Positions 17,039 through 26,866 of a stretch of 64,000 bases of DNA are shown here, one piece after another. The stretch comes from Streptomyces xiaopingdaonensis. Its GTDB lineage: Bacteria > Actinomycetota > Actinomycetes > Streptomycetales > Streptomycetaceae. The position numbers and the translations under genes are program-made. Location: assembly GCF_000262345.1 (NCBI RefSeq), contig NZ_AJTQ01000125.1, positions 1 through 64,000 on the forward strand. Reading direction: 5' to 3'. Position 1 is the first letter of the stretch. Every line of letters starts with the position of its first letter. A model generated the notes under the pieces. The model saw only the letters and a program-made list of their open reading frames with translations, was not told the origin of the DNA and made no database searches.

Positions 17039-17782
17039 ATGAGCCAGAAGAACCGTGAGGGAAAGCGCACCGCGCGCGAGCGGCTGCGGGAGGAGCTGCA
17101 GCGGCAGAAGACCGCCCAACGCCGCGGGCGCGCGCTGAAGATGGGCCTCGCCTGCGTGCTGGTGCTGGGGGTGGCCGCGGTCGCCGGTGTGTTCCTGGTG
17201 AACAGGGGCGGCGGGGAGAGCACGGAGAGCCGGTCCTCGGCGAAGCCGATCTCGATGGGCAGCGCGTCCGCCGCCTCCCGCCTCAGCATCTACGAGGACT
17301 TCCGCTGCCCGGCCTGCGGCCAGTTCGAGAACCAGTTCAGCGACACGATCAGGGAGTTGGCGGAAGCGGGCGAGCTGCGCACCGAGTACCACCTCGTCAC
17401 CCTCATCGACAGCAACATGCCGGGGACGGGTTCGAAGAAGGCGGCGAACGCGGCCTACTGCGCCAAGGACGAGGGAAAGTTCCCCGAGTACCACGACGTC
17501 CTCTACCGCAACCAACCGCAGGAACAGGACGACGCGTTCGGCAAGACCTCCACCCTGCTCGGGCTCGCGAAGAAGGTCCCGGGCCTCAGCGGCTCGTCCT
17601 TCACCTCCTGCGTGGAGGAGGGCCGGCACAACAGCACCGTCGAGGAGTCGGACAAGGCGTTCGGGGAGTCGGGCCACCAGTCGACGCCCACCGTCCTGCT
17701 CGACGGCGAGGACATCTACGGCAACCAGCAGGAGCCGCTCACCCCGCAGCGGCTCAAGGAGCTCGTCGCGGGGAAGAACTGA
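17039..17782 (+). CDS. Membrane-anchored DsbA-like thioredoxin
   Basis: The protein has 247 aa: a basic N-terminus, one transmembrane helix (about residues 38-57), then an extracytoplasmic thioredoxin domain with active site CPAC (YEDFRCPACGQFE) and the cis-proline region STPTVLLDG. A second pair of Cys (AAYCAKDE, TSCVEEG) may form a structural disulfide. It probably catalyses disulfide exchange outside the membrane. It precedes lgt as in other Streptomyces. Confidence 0.88.
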   Translation: MSQKNREGKRTARERLREELQRQKTAQRRGRALKMGLACVLVLGVAAVAGVFLVNRGGGESTESRSSAKPISMGSASAASRLSIYEDFRCPACGQFENQFSDTIRELAEAGELRTEYHLVTLIDSNMPGTGSKKAANAAYCAKDEGKFPEYHDVLYRNQPQEQDDAFGKTSTLLGLAKKVPGLSGSSFTSCVEEGRHNSTVEESDKAFGESGHQSTPTVLLDGEDIYGNQQEPLTPQRLKELVAGKN

Positions 17783-17905
17783 CGGGTCCGGCGCCCCGGC
17801 GCAGGTCGGTACCGGCCGATCGGCTGCCGGGGCGCGGCTGTTACGGAGCCGTTGTGCGGCCTGATTGCCCGCGGTGCGCCCGGGCACGGTAGCGTCTGGA
17901 TCGCC

Positions 17906-18874
17906 ATGGACACCCTTGCCTTCATCCCCAGTCCCTCGTCGGGCGAGATTCATCTCGGGCCGATCCCGCTGCGCGGCTATGCCTTCTGCATCATCGCCGG
18001 TGTCTTCGTCGCCGTCTGGCTCGGCTCGCGCCGCTGGGTCGCGCGCGGAGGCCGGCCGGGCACCGTCGCGGACATCGCCGTCTGGGCCGTCCCGTTCGGG
18101 CTCATCGGCGGCCGGCTCTACCACGTACTCACCGACTACCAGCTCTACTTCGGCGAGGGCCGGAACTGGGTGGACGCCTTCCGTATCTGGGACGGCGGTC
18201 TCGGCATCTGGGGCGCGATCGCCCTCGGCGCCCTCGGCGCGTGGATCGGATGCCGCCGCCGCGGCATCCCGCTCCCCGCGTACGCGGACGCGGTGGCGCC
18301 CGGCATCGTCCTCGCACAGGCGCTCGGACGCTGGGGCAACTGGTTCAACCAGGAGCTCTTCGGCCGCTCCACCGACCTGCCGTGGGCCGTCGAGATCGAC
18401 GCGCAGCACCGCCCCGTCGAGACCCCCGACATCGCCACCTACCACCCGACCTTCCTCTACGAGTCGCTCTGGTGCGTCGGCGTCGCCCTCCTGGTGATCT
18501 GGGCCGACCGGCGCTTCCGGCTCGGGCACGGCCGCGCCTTCGCGCTCTACGTCGCGGCCTACACCGCGGGCCGGTTCTGGATCGAGTACATGCGCGTCGA
18601 CGATGCGCACCACGTGCTCGGGATGCGGCTCAACAACTGGACGGCGATCGTCGTCTTCCTGTGCGCCGTCGCGTACATCGTGGTCTCGGCTCGTAAGGTG
18701 CCGGGACGCGAGGAGACCGTCGAACCGCAGGGCCCTGAAGGCTCGGAGGAAGGCGAAGGAGCCGAGTCCTCCCACGAGGAGGAGAAGGAATCCGCCTCCG
18801 CGCCGCCGAGGCAGGGGAGCGCGGACGCCAAGGACGGTGCGGGAAGCGCCAGTTCGGCGGCGAAGGAGGAGTAG
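17906..18874 (+). CDS. lgt: Prolipoprotein diacylglyceryl transferase
   Basis: This 322-aa polytopic membrane enzyme transfers diacylglycerol to the lipobox Cys of prelipoproteins. Signature segments are ALGRWGNWFNQELFGR and HPTFLYES, with the conserved GGRLYHVLTDY before them. The C-terminal ~75 residues are acidic and charged, a common tail in Streptomyces Lgt. A hairpin follows the stop. Confidence 0.95.
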   Translation: MDTLAFIPSPSSGEIHLGPIPLRGYAFCIIAGVFVAVWLGSRRWVARGGRPGTVADIAVWAVPFGLIGGRLYHVLTDYQLYFGEGRNWVDAFRIWDGGLGIWGAIALGALGAWIGCRRRGIPLPAYADAVAPGIVLAQALGRWGNWFNQELFGRSTDLPWAVEIDAQHRPVETPDIATYHPTFLYESLWCVGVALLVIWADRRFRLGHGRAFALYVAAYTAGRFWIEYMRVDDAHHVLGMRLNNWTAIVVFLCAVAYIVVSARKVPGREETVEPQGPEGSEEGEGAESSHEEEKESASAPPRQGSADAKDGAGSASSAAKEE

Positions 18875-18887
18875 CGGAACGACAGGG

Positions 18888-18905
18888 GCCCGGTTCCGAC
18901 CGGGC
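18888..18905 (+). terminator. Terminator after lgt
   Basis: GCCCGGT-tccg-ACCGGGC forms a 7-bp stem followed by TCTTTG, 14 nt after the lgt stop. Confidence 0.65.
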
Positions 18906-19015
18906 TCTTTGCGTCAACTTGGCCGAGAGCAAAGGGATACTTTACCGGACGGGGTCTGGACCAGCCCGAGGGGGACCTGCATCGTTCGGCGACCCTTCTG
19001 TGTAAAGCTTCCCCC

Positions 19016-22000
19016 ATGCTGTGGTTGATCGTCCTCCACTGCGCCGCCGCGTGCTGTGCCCCTCTCCTCGTACGGTGGCTCGGTTCGCGCGCTTTCCTGC
19101 TGCTGGCCCTCGCACCGGCGGCCGCCGCCGTGTGGGCAGGCGTGCAGTACCCGAAGGTGGTGGGCAGCGGCGAGGAAGTCAGCCTCCACTGGGCGTGGAT
19201 CCCCAACCAGGGCGTCGAACTCGGGTTCCGCCTCGACTCGCTGTCGCTCCTGATGACGCTCATCGCCGGCGGCGTCGGCGCCCTGGTGATGGTCTACTGC
19301 GCCGGCTACTTCCGCAGTGACGAACCACGACTGGGGCGCTTCGCGGGGACGTTGACCGCCTTCGCCGGCGCCATGCTCGGACTGGTCCTCTCCGACGACC
19401 TGATCGTGCTGTACGTCTGGTGGGAGTTGACCACGATCTTCTCCTTCCTCCTCATCGGCCACAATCCGGAGACGAGGACCAACCGCCGCGCCGCCCTGCA
19501 GGCGTTGATCGTCACCACCCTCGGCGGCCTGGTGATGCTCATCGGGTTCCTCATGCTCGGCCACGAGGCCGGCACCTTCCGGATCTCCGAGTTGGTGGAG
19601 AACCCACCGGAGGCCAACGCGCTCGTCTCCATCGCGCTGGTGCTCGTCCTCGTCGGCGCGCTCTCCAAGTCCGCGATCTGGCCGTTCAGTCTGTGGCTTC
19701 CGGGCGCCATGGCCGCACCCACCCCCGTCTCCGCCTACCTCCACGCCGCGGCGATGGTCAAAGGAGGCATCTACCTCATCGCGCGGCTGGCGCCCGCCTT
19801 CGCCGACGTCGTCCCCTGGCGCGGCACGGTGCTGGTGCTCGGCGGACTCACGATGCTCCTCGGCGGCTGGCGGGCGCTCCGCGAGACCGACCTCAAGCGC
19901 ATCCTCGCCTTCGGGACCGTCAGCCAACTCGGCTTCCTCACCATGCTCGTGGGCGACGGCCACCGCGACACCGAGCTCGCCGGGCTCGCCATGCTCCTCG
20001 CGCACGCGCTCTTCAAAGCGGCGCTCTTCCTCACCGTCGGCCTCATCGACCGCACGACGGGCACCCGCGACGTCCACCGACTCTCCGGCCTCGGACGCAA
20101 GATGCCGTGGGTCTGTACGGTCGCGGTGCTCGCCGGTGCCTCGATGGCCGGGGTGCCGCCGCTCTTCGGGTTCGCGGCCAAAGAGGCCGCTCTGGAGTCG
20201 CTGCTCCACGAAGGGCCGGTGCAGCAGTGGGCGCTCGCCGCCATCGTCGTCGGCTCCGGACTCACCGCCGCCTACACGCTGCGGTTCCTCTGGGGCGCGT
20301 TCGCCAGCAAGCCGGGCGCCGAGCCCATCGAGGTGCTGCGCAGGCCCGGTGCCGCGCTCTTCGTGCCCGGCGCCGCCGTCGTCCTGGTGAGCCTCGCCTT
20401 CGGACCCGGCGCCGTGCTTCTCGACCCGCTCCTCTCCGACTACGCCGGCTCCTTCCCCGCCGTGCACAACCCGCTGCACATGGAGTTCTGGCACGGCATC
20501 GGCCTCGCCTTCGGGCTCTCCGCCGTCACGTGGGTGCTCGGCGCCGCCCTCTTCGCCCTCAACCGGCCGATCGCGAAGGCCGGCGACCAACTCGCCGTCC
20601 TGGACGGGGAACACGCCTTCGCGCACTCGCTCTGGGGCCTGGAGCGCTTCTCCCTCCAGACGACGGGCATCGTCCAGCGCGGCTCGCTCCCCTTCTACCT
20701 CGGCACCGCGCTCGCCGTCCTCATCGGGGCGCAGTTGGTCGCGCTCGTCGTCGACCGGCCCTGGGAGCACGTCAGCGACGTACGCCTCTACGACTCGACG
20801 GCCCAACTCGCCGTCTCGCTCGCGGTCTGCGCAGTCGCGGTGCTCTGCGTGCGGGCGCGGCAGCGCATGAAAGCGGTCGTCCTCGCCGGCGTCACCGGGT
20901 ACGGCGCCGCGGTGCTCTTCGTCCTGCACGGCGCACCGGACATCGCGCTCACCCAGTTCGCCGTCGAGACGGTCTCGATCATCGTCTTCGTGCTGGTGCT
21001 GCGGAGGCTGCCCCCGAGGTTCCCCGTCGGTCCCGCGGCGGGCCGGATGCGCCGGGTGACGCAGATCGTCTTCGGTGTCGCGGCGGGGACCTTCGCCGCA
21101 GGACTGACATACATCGCGGCCTCCGCCCGTGTCGACGAGCCCGCGGGGCCGCTCCTCAGCCAGGCCACCGAGGACCACGGGCTCAAGAACGTCGTCGCCA
21201 CCACGCTCGTCGACCTCAGGGCCTGGGACACGATGGGCGAGTCCTCGGTCCTCGCCGTCGCGGCCGTCGGCGTCACCAGCCTGGTGTACCTGCGGCGCCG
21301 CTCCGGTACACCGGCGTCGCCCGCACCGTCGGGGGCGCCGCCCAACGCGGCCCTCGCCCACCACGGGCACCGCTCCGGCACCGCGCACCCCGAGGAGCAC
21401 GGCGGCCGGCCCGCGGAGGCCGCCCGCACCACGGGGCAGCAGCCGCACGTCGACACGAGAGCGAAGCGGGCCGAACGGTGGCCGAAGCCCGACCCGATCG
21501 GCAGGGCGCCGCGCCGCACCTGGCTCGCCGCGAGCTCCACGCTCGCGCCGGAGCGGCGCTCGGTCGTCTTCGAGGTGGTGGCGAGGCTCGTCTTCCACCC
21601 GATCGTGGTGCTCTCGCTCTTCCTGCTCTTCTGCGCCGAGAACCTGCCGGGCGGCGGGTTCACCGCGGGGCTCGTCGCCTCGCTCGCGCTCGGGGTGCGG
21701 TATCTGGCGGGCGGGCGCCACGAGTTGGCGAACGCGGCGCCGGTTGACGCCGGATTCCTCCTCGGCGTCGGGCTGCTCACCATCACCCTCACCGGGCTCG
21801 GCGGGCTGCTCTTCACCGGCTCCGTGCTCGGCTCCGGCACCTTCCACGGACACCTGCCGGTGATCGGCGACTTCCACGCGGCCTCGCCGGTCCTCTTCGA
21901 CACCGGCGTCTACCTGCTCGTCCTCGGCGTCGTCCTCGACGTCCTGCGGAGCCTGGGCTCCGAGATCGACCGGCGGGTGGAACGCGAACTCCGTCGCGCC

Positions 22001-22039
22001 CCGAACGCGACGGCAGAGGGAGGGGCGACGCAGAAATGA
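19016..22039 (+). CDS. mrpA: Mrp-type Na+/H+ antiporter subunit A fused to subunit B
   Basis: The protein has 1007 aa. The N-terminal ~750 residues are NuoL-like, with a proton-translocating antiporter core (LYVWWELTTIFSFLLIG; SKSAIWPFSLWLPGAMAAPTPVSAYLHAA) and a DUF4040 segment (HGAPDIALTQFAVETVS). After a charged linker (about 760-830) comes an MnhB domain (LFCAENLPGGGFTAGLVASLALG). The fusion removes the need for a separate mrpB. No Shine-Dalgarno precedes ATG 19016, so the mRNA may be leaderless. It heads a six-gene operon. Confidence 0.92.
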   Translation: MLWLIVLHCAAACCAPLLVRWLGSRAFLLLALAPAAAAVWAGVQYPKVVGSGEEVSLHWAWIPNQGVELGFRLDSLSLLMTLIAGGVGALVMVYCAGYFRSDEPRLGRFAGTLTAFAGAMLGLVLSDDLIVLYVWWELTTIFSFLLIGHNPETRTNRRAALQALIVTTLGGLVMLIGFLMLGHEAGTFRISELVENPPEANALVSIALVLVLVGALSKSAIWPFSLWLPGAMAAPTPVSAYLHAAAMVKGGIYLIARLAPAFADVVPWRGTVLVLGGLTMLLGGWRALRETDLKRILAFGTVSQLGFLTMLVGDGHRDTELAGLAMLLAHALFKAALFLTVGLIDRTTGTRDVHRLSGLGRKMPWVCTVAVLAGASMAGVPPLFGFAAKEAALESLLHEGPVQQWALAAIVVGSGLTAAYTLRFLWGAFASKPGAEPIEVLRRPGAALFVPGAAVVLVSLAFGPGAVLLDPLLSDYAGSFPAVHNPLHMEFWHGIGLAFGLSAVTWVLGAALFALNRPIAKAGDQLAVLDGEHAFAHSLWGLERFSLQTTGIVQRGSLPFYLGTALAVLIGAQLVALVVDRPWEHVSDVRLYDSTAQLAVSLAVCAVAVLCVRARQRMKAVVLAGVTGYGAAVLFVLHGAPDIALTQFAVETVSIIVFVLVLRRLPPRFPVGPAAGRMRRVTQIVFGVAAGTFAAGLTYIAASARVDEPAGPLLSQATEDHGLKNVVATTLVDLRAWDTMGESSVLAVAAVGVTSLVYLRRRSGTPASPAPSGAPPNAALAHHGHRSGTAHPEEHGGRPAEAARTTGQQPHVDTRAKRAERWPKPDPIGRAPRRTWLAASSTLAPERRSVVFEVVARLVFHPIVVLSLFLLFCAENLPGGGFTAGLVASLALGVRYLAGGRHELANAAPVDAGFLLGVGLLTITLTGLGGLLFTGSVLGSGTFHGHLPVIGDFHAASPVLFDTGVYLLVLGVVLDVLRSLGSEIDRRVERELRRAPNATAEGGATQK

Positions 22040-22668
22040 CCTTGACCCTGGCGCTCGTCGTCGTCGGCGGCACGCTCTTCGGGGCCGGCACCACGCTGCT
22101 GCTCTGCCGCCCGCTGACGCGCATCCTGCTCGGCTCCGTACTCCTCGGCAACGGGACCAACATCCTGGTCCTCACCACGGCGGGGGCCGCGGGACACGCA
22201 CCGCTGCTCGGCTTCGGCCACGACACGTCGTCCATCGTCGACCCGCTGCCGCAGGCGTTCATCCTCACCGCCATCGTCATCACGCTGGCGCTCACCGCGT
22301 TCCTCGTGACGATGGCGTACCGCGCCTGGCAGCTCTCCGGGAGCGACGACGTCCAGGACGACGTGGAGGACATCCGCGTCGCCAGGCGCGCCGTCTACAT
22401 GGAGGAGCGGGAGCGCCTGCGGGCCACCTACAACGACTGGCGCGAGGCGTACCAGAGCATGGTCGGCTCGGAGGAGGAGCAGCGGGCCGCGGAGCGCCGC
22501 GCGTACCAGCGGCTCGGCAAGGCCCGCGACCGCTACCGCGAGTTGAAGGACCGGGCGCGCGCCGACGCGCGGGCGCACCGCGCACGGCAGGCGCGGGCCG
22601 AGCAGACCGCCGAGGAGACCGCGGAGGAGGACGACCCGTGGGAGACGATTCTGGGAGCCGACAGGTGA
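22036..22668 (+). CDS. mrpC: Mrp antiporter subunit C with charged C-terminal extension
   Basis: The protein has 210 aa. The first ~105 residues are a NuoK-like subunit (GTTLLLCRPLTRILLGSVLL..GTNILVL; DPLPQAFILTAIVI). The remaining ~100 residues are highly charged (ERERLRATYNDWREAYQSM..), probably a cytoplasmic coiled coil not seen in Bacillus MrpC. Its ATG overlaps the mrpA stop (ATGA). Confidence 0.92.
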   Translation: MTLTLALVVVGGTLFGAGTTLLLCRPLTRILLGSVLLGNGTNILVLTTAGAAGHAPLLGFGHDTSSIVDPLPQAFILTAIVITLALTAFLVTMAYRAWQLSGSDDVQDDVEDIRVARRAVYMEERERLRATYNDWREAYQSMVGSEEEQRAAERRAYQRLGKARDRYRELKDRARADARAHRARQARAEQTAEETAEEDDPWETILGADR

Positions 22669-22738
22669 CACCGAGTGACCCCGTCGGGCCGCACCCGCGC
22701 CCGGCACCCGCACACCCCGACCTTGCGAGGGAGCGCCC

Positions 22739-24526
22739 ATGAGCGCCGGACCCTCGGAGGCCGCCTCCGTCGCCTCCGCACTCGTCCCCCTGCCCGTGAT
22801 CCTGCCGCTCTTCGCGGCCGGGCTGAAGCTCGCCATCGGGCTGCGCCTCCAGCGCACCCAGCGCGCCATCAGCATCGTCGTGCTGTCGCTCGTCGTGATC
22901 GTCTCGTTGGTGCTGCTCGTCGTGGCGGACAAAGAGGGCCCGCAGGTGATGTACGCCGGCGGGTGGGCGCCCCCCGTGGGGGTCGTGCTCGTCGCCGACC
23001 GGCTCTCCGCGCTGATGCTCGTGGTCTCGACGTCGGTGACGCTCGGCGTACTCGTCTACTCCAACGGCCAGGGCATGGCGGACCGGGAAGGGGCGACGCC
23101 GCTCAGCGTCTTCCACCCGTCGTACCTGGTGCTCGTCGCCGGCGTCTCGGACACCTTCCTCGCGGGCGATCTCTTCAACCTGTACGTCGGCTTCGAGATC
23201 ATGCTCGTCGCCAGCTTCGTGCTGCTGACGCTCGGCGGCACCATCGCGCGCATCCGCGCCGGGGCGACGTACGCGATCGTCTCGCTCCTCTCCTCGGTGC
23301 TCTTCCTGGTGGCGATCGTCATGGTCTACGGGGCCACCGGCACCGTGACGATGGCCGAACTGCCGGCGGCGATCGAGAAGTTGCCGGACGGCGTCACCAC
23401 GTTGATGGAGATCGGGCTCCTCGGGGTCTTCGGGATCAAGGCCGCGGTCTTCCCGCTCGCCGCCTGGTTGCCCGACTCGTACCCGACGGCGCCCGCCCCG
23501 GTGACGGCCGTCTTCGCGGGACTCCTCACCAAGGTCGGCGTCTACTCGATGCTGCGCTCGCAGACGCTCTTCTTCCCCGGCACCCGGCTCACCGACGTGC
23601 TGATGATCGTCGCGCTGCTCTCGCTCCTCGTCGGCATCGTCGGGGCCGTGGCCCAGACCGACCTCAAGCGGCTGCTCTCCTTCACGCTGATCAGCCACAT
23701 GGGATACATGATCTTCGGAATCGCGCTGGCGACCCCGGAGGGCTTCGAAGGGGCGATCTTCTACGTCGCCCACCACATCACCGTGCAGACGACGCTCTTC
23801 CTCGTCGTGGGGCTGATCGAGCGGAGAGGCGGCTCGACCGACCTCCAACGGCTCGGCGGGCTGGCGACGCTCTCGCCGCTGCTCGCGGTCCTCTTCTTCA
23901 TCCCCGCGATGAACCTCGCCGGCATCCCCCCGCTCTCCGGGTTCCTCGGCAAGCTGGGCCTGCTGCGTGCGGGCGTCGCCGACGGCAGCGTCCTCGCGTA
24001 CGTGCTCGTCGCCGGGGGCACCCTCACCTCGCTGCTGACGCTCTACGCGATGGCGAAGGTCTGGAACCTCGCCTTCTGGCGCGCGGCGCCGGCCGAACTC
24101 TACGAGGTGGGCGCCGTGTTGGACTCCGAGGAGACCGACGAGGAGACCGACGAGTCCGAGGCGGAGGCGAGCCGCGAGCAGGGCGAGACCGGCACCGCGT
24201 TCGACACCGGTGCGCCCGCCTCCCAGCCGCCGGTAGGCTCGGGACGCGCACCCGAGGAAGCGCACGCGGCGGTGGGCACCGCCACCGACACCGGCAGGCA
24301 AGAGGCGCCCGCGCCGGCCGGGCACACGCAGGCGGCGACCTTCGGCGGCCAGCAGGTCACCACGACGACCCGGCTCCCCGCGAGCATGATCGGCTCCACG
24401 GTGGGGCTGGTCCTCTTCGGACTCGCCTTCACCGCCCTCGCCGGTCCGCTCTTCGACTTCACCGGGCGCACGGCCGACGAGCTCATCGAGCGAACCCCGT
24501 ACGTATCGGCGGTGATGGACAGGTGA
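22739..24526 (+). CDS. mrpD: Mrp antiporter subunit D
   Basis: This 595-aa NuoM/N-like subunit has the conserved segments DLFNLYVGFEIMLVASF, KAAVFPLAAWLPDSYPTAPAPVTAVFAG and HMGYMIFGIAL. A hydrophilic insertion of about 90 residues (roughly 455-545, Glu/Thr/Gly-rich) lies before the last membrane helix. It overlaps mrpE by GTGA. Confidence 0.92.
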   Translation: MSAGPSEAASVASALVPLPVILPLFAAGLKLAIGLRLQRTQRAISIVVLSLVVIVSLVLLVVADKEGPQVMYAGGWAPPVGVVLVADRLSALMLVVSTSVTLGVLVYSNGQGMADREGATPLSVFHPSYLVLVAGVSDTFLAGDLFNLYVGFEIMLVASFVLLTLGGTIARIRAGATYAIVSLLSSVLFLVAIVMVYGATGTVTMAELPAAIEKLPDGVTTLMEIGLLGVFGIKAAVFPLAAWLPDSYPTAPAPVTAVFAGLLTKVGVYSMLRSQTLFFPGTRLTDVLMIVALLSLLVGIVGAVAQTDLKRLLSFTLISHMGYMIFGIALATPEGFEGAIFYVAHHITVQTTLFLVVGLIERRGGSTDLQRLGGLATLSPLLAVLFFIPAMNLAGIPPLSGFLGKLGLLRAGVADGSVLAYVLVAGGTLTSLLTLYAMAKVWNLAFWRAAPAELYEVGAVLDSEETDEETDESEAEASREQGETGTAFDTGAPASQPPVGSGRAPEEAHAAVGTATDTGRQEAPAPAGHTQAATFGGQQVTTTTRLPASMIGSTVGLVLFGLAFTALAGPLFDFTGRTADELIERTPYVSAVMDR

Positions 24527-25113
24527 CCTCTCCGCAGAGGTTCAAAGAGCAGGCGCCGGGGCGGTTCCGCGCGACACAGTGGCCCATGATCGTCGGGCTG
24601 ATGATCGTGTGGGTGCTGCTCTGGGGCGAACTCTCGGTGGCGAACGTCCTCACCGGGCTCCTCGTGGGCGTCCTCGTCTGCGTCGCCTTCCCGCTGCCGC
24701 CGATCGAGACGCAGGCGCGCCTGCATCCGCTGGGAGTCACCAGGTTCCTTGCGCGTTTCGTGCTCGACATGCTCATCTCCAGTTGGCGGCTGAACCGCTT
24801 CATCCTCGGTCAGAGCAAGCCCTCCTGGGCCGTGCTGCGGGTGCGGATGCGCTGCCCGGGCGACCTGATGATGACGGGCACTGCCATCGCCGTCTCCGCC
24901 GTCCCCGGCAGCACCGTGCTGGAGGTGCACCGCGCGACCGGCACCCTCTACATCCACGTGCTCGGCGCCGACAGCCTCGCCGAGCGGGAGCGGGCGGTGC
25001 ACGAGGTGCTGCGCCTGGAGGCCCGGGTGGTCCGCGCGTTCGGCACGCCCGACGACGTCGCCGCCATGGAGGCGGCCGAGACAGCGGAGAGGGTGATCGG
25101 CCCGTGGACGTGA
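24523..25113 (+). CDS. mrpE: Mrp antiporter subunit E
   Basis: The protein has 196 aa. Two or three N-terminal membrane helices are followed by the cytoplasmic domain typical of MnhE (PGDLMMTGTAIAVSAVPGSTVLEV..LYIHVLG). GTG 24523 overlaps the mrpD stop; the C-terminus overlaps mrpF. Confidence 0.9.
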   Translation: MTSPQRFKEQAPGRFRATQWPMIVGLMIVWVLLWGELSVANVLTGLLVGVLVCVAFPLPPIETQARLHPLGVTRFLARFVLDMLISSWRLNRFILGQSKPSWAVLRVRMRCPGDLMMTGTAIAVSAVPGSTVLEVHRATGTLYIHVLGADSLAERERAVHEVLRLEARVVRAFGTPDDVAAMEAAETAERVIGPWT

Positions 25114-25520
25114 TGATGCTCGTGGTCGCGGCGGTCCTCATCGCCGCGGGGGTCCTGGTGGCCGCGCGGTTGGCGATCGGCCCGTCCACCCTCGACCGCG
25201 CGGTCGCGCTCGACGCGCTGGTCTCCGTGATAATGGCGGGGATCGGCGTCTACACCGCCGTCCAGCACGTGCCGTTCTACCTGCCGGTGATGCTCGTCCT
25301 CGCCTTCCTCGGGTTCACGGGCTCCGTCGCGATCGCGCGGTTCATGACGCTGCGGGACGAGGCGGGGACGACCGACGTCGACGAGAGCCGGTACGCGGGC
25401 AAGAGCGCCGACACCCTCGCGGAGCAGAACGTCGGCTCGTGGTCGACCCGGCCCAGGAGCCGCAAAGGCAGCGAGGGCAGCGACGGCACGAACGGCGGCG
25501 GACGGGGGAAGAACCGATGA
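25104..25520 (+). CDS. mrpF: Mrp antiporter subunit F
   Basis: The protein has 138 aa with three membrane helices and the family core RLAIGPSTLDRAVALDALVS. GTG 25104 lies inside the end of mrpE, with GAGGG upstream. A hydrophilic tail of about 50 residues follows the third helix. Confidence 0.9.
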   Translation: MDVMMLVVAAVLIAAGVLVAARLAIGPSTLDRAVALDALVSVIMAGIGVYTAVQHVPFYLPVMLVLAFLGFTGSVAIARFMTLRDEAGTTDVDESRYAGKSADTLAEQNVGSWSTRPRSRKGSEGSDGTNGGGRGKNR

Positions 25521-26029
25521 ACTGGGCCGCGGTCGTCGACTGGACCGGCGCCGTCCTCATGCTCCTCGGGGCGCTGCTCTGCCTCGTCGCCGGCATCGGA
25601 CTGATCCGCCTCCCCGACGTACTGACCCGCATGCATGCGGCGACCAAGCCGCAGGCGCTGGGTCTGCTGTTCGTCCTCGGCGGCGCCGCGCTCTGGCTGC
25701 GCACCGCCGTCGACGTCACGACGCTCATCGTGATCGCGATCTTCCAGCTGGTGACGACGCCGGTCGCCGCGCACATGGTCGGCCGCGCCGGCTACCGCGG
25801 CCGGCTCGACCGCCAGCGACTCGTCCTCGACGAGCTCGGTGAGGCGATAGAGGAGGCCGAGCAGCGCAGGGAGGCGCAGCGCGCCGCCGAGCGGCGCGGC
25901 GAGGCGGAACCGGTCGACGCGGGCGAGCGCCGCGAAGGGGAGACGGGCGGGGACGCCTCCGCCGCATCCGGCGAGGGCTCGAGCGAGGAGGGCGGCAGCC
26001 CCGAAGGCCGCGGCCCGAGCGCGGCCTAG
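25517..26029 (+). CDS. mrpG: Mrp antiporter subunit G
   Basis: The protein has 170 aa with three membrane helices carrying the MnhG motif GLIRLPDVLTRMHAATKPQALG, followed by a long acidic, disordered tail (Glu/Gly/Ser-rich). ATG 25517 overlaps the mrpF stop. It is the last gene of the antiporter operon. The complex exports Na+ in exchange for H+ and supports pH and salt tolerance. Confidence 0.9.
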   Translation: MNWAAVVDWTGAVLMLLGALLCLVAGIGLIRLPDVLTRMHAATKPQALGLLFVLGGAALWLRTAVDVTTLIVIAIFQLVTTPVAAHMVGRAGYRGRLDRQRLVLDELGEAIEEAEQRREAQRAAERRGEAEPVDAGERREGETGGDASAASGEGSSEEGGSPEGRGPSAA

Positions 26030-26032
26030 TCG

Positions 26033-26866
26033 TCAACTTCGACCGTGCGTGCGGGGGTCGAGGCGGTCACCCACGACCGTGACGGCCCCTGCCGCGCCGA
26101 CGAGCCCCACCGGCAGCAGCGCGGCAGGCGCCGCCACCGCGGCATGCAGCGCCACGGCGCCGCCCGCGCCGGCGACGAGGCAGGCGAGGCGCGCGGCGAT
26201 CCACAGGTCGGACGGGCGGGCGCCGGCCGACCGGGCGGTCCCCGTCGCGAGGCGGGCGAGGAGGGTGGTGAGGGTGCTGGTGAAGTACGTCGTCGGGGCA
26301 CCGCTGCGGCCGGCGGCGAGGAGCGCCGTCGCCTGTGCGCCCATGGCGGTCGCGTAGCCGACGACGAGCAGCGTCTGCCAGCGGTCGGCGGGCGCGGACC
26401 CGGCCGCCATCCAGCACCCGGCGAGCACGGCGAGCACCACCGCCTCGGCGCCGAAGGCGATCCTCACCCGGCGCGGCCACAGCCGCCCCGGCTCCGCGGA
26501 CGGTGCCGACCGCGCCCAGTGCGTCAGCAGCGCGACGGCCGCTGTGCCCACCGCGTACCCGCCCAGGGCGCAGGCGGCGGACCAGACGTGCCCGGGCGGT
26601 GCGGCACCTGCCGCCGCGACGCCGCCGAGCACGAGGTTCCCCGTCATCACCCCGGCGAAGACGCCGCCGAGCGCGGTGAAGGCGAGCGCGTCCACGCTGC
26701 CGGAAGCGGTCGCCAGGAGCAGGAGCGTCAACTGGGCGCGGGGGCCCGACGGGTCGGCCGCCCGGGGTTCGGGTGGCGGCTCGTCGTGCGCGTAGGCGCG
26801 GCGCCGGGCGTTCACCGGTGCTGCCGGCGCGGGGCGTTTGCTGCGTACACGCGGCTCATCGTCCAC
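26033..26866 (-). CDS. YoaK/DUF1275-family membrane protein
   Basis: The protein has 277 aa. The start of the membrane domain reads ATASGSVDALAFTALGGVFAGVMTGNLVLGG, the signature of the DUF1275 (YoaK) family. About seven hydrophobic segments and a Pro-rich 45-residue N-terminus are seen. It converges with mrpG, only 3 bp separating the stops, and is divergent from the VIT-family gene. The transported substrate is unknown. Confidence 0.85.
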   Translation of the reverse strand: MDDEPRVRSKRPAPAAPVNARRRAYAHDEPPPEPRAADPSGPRAQLTLLLLATASGSVDALAFTALGGVFAGVMTGNLVLGGVAAAGAAPPGHVWSAACALGGYAVGTAAVALLTHWARSAPSAEPGRLWPRRVRIAFGAEAVVLAVLAGCWMAAGSAPADRWQTLLVVGYATAMGAQATALLAAGRSGAPTTYFTSTLTTLLARLATGTARSAGARPSDLWIAARLACLVAGAGGAVALHAAVAAPAALLPVGLVGAAGAVTVVGDRLDPRTHGRS

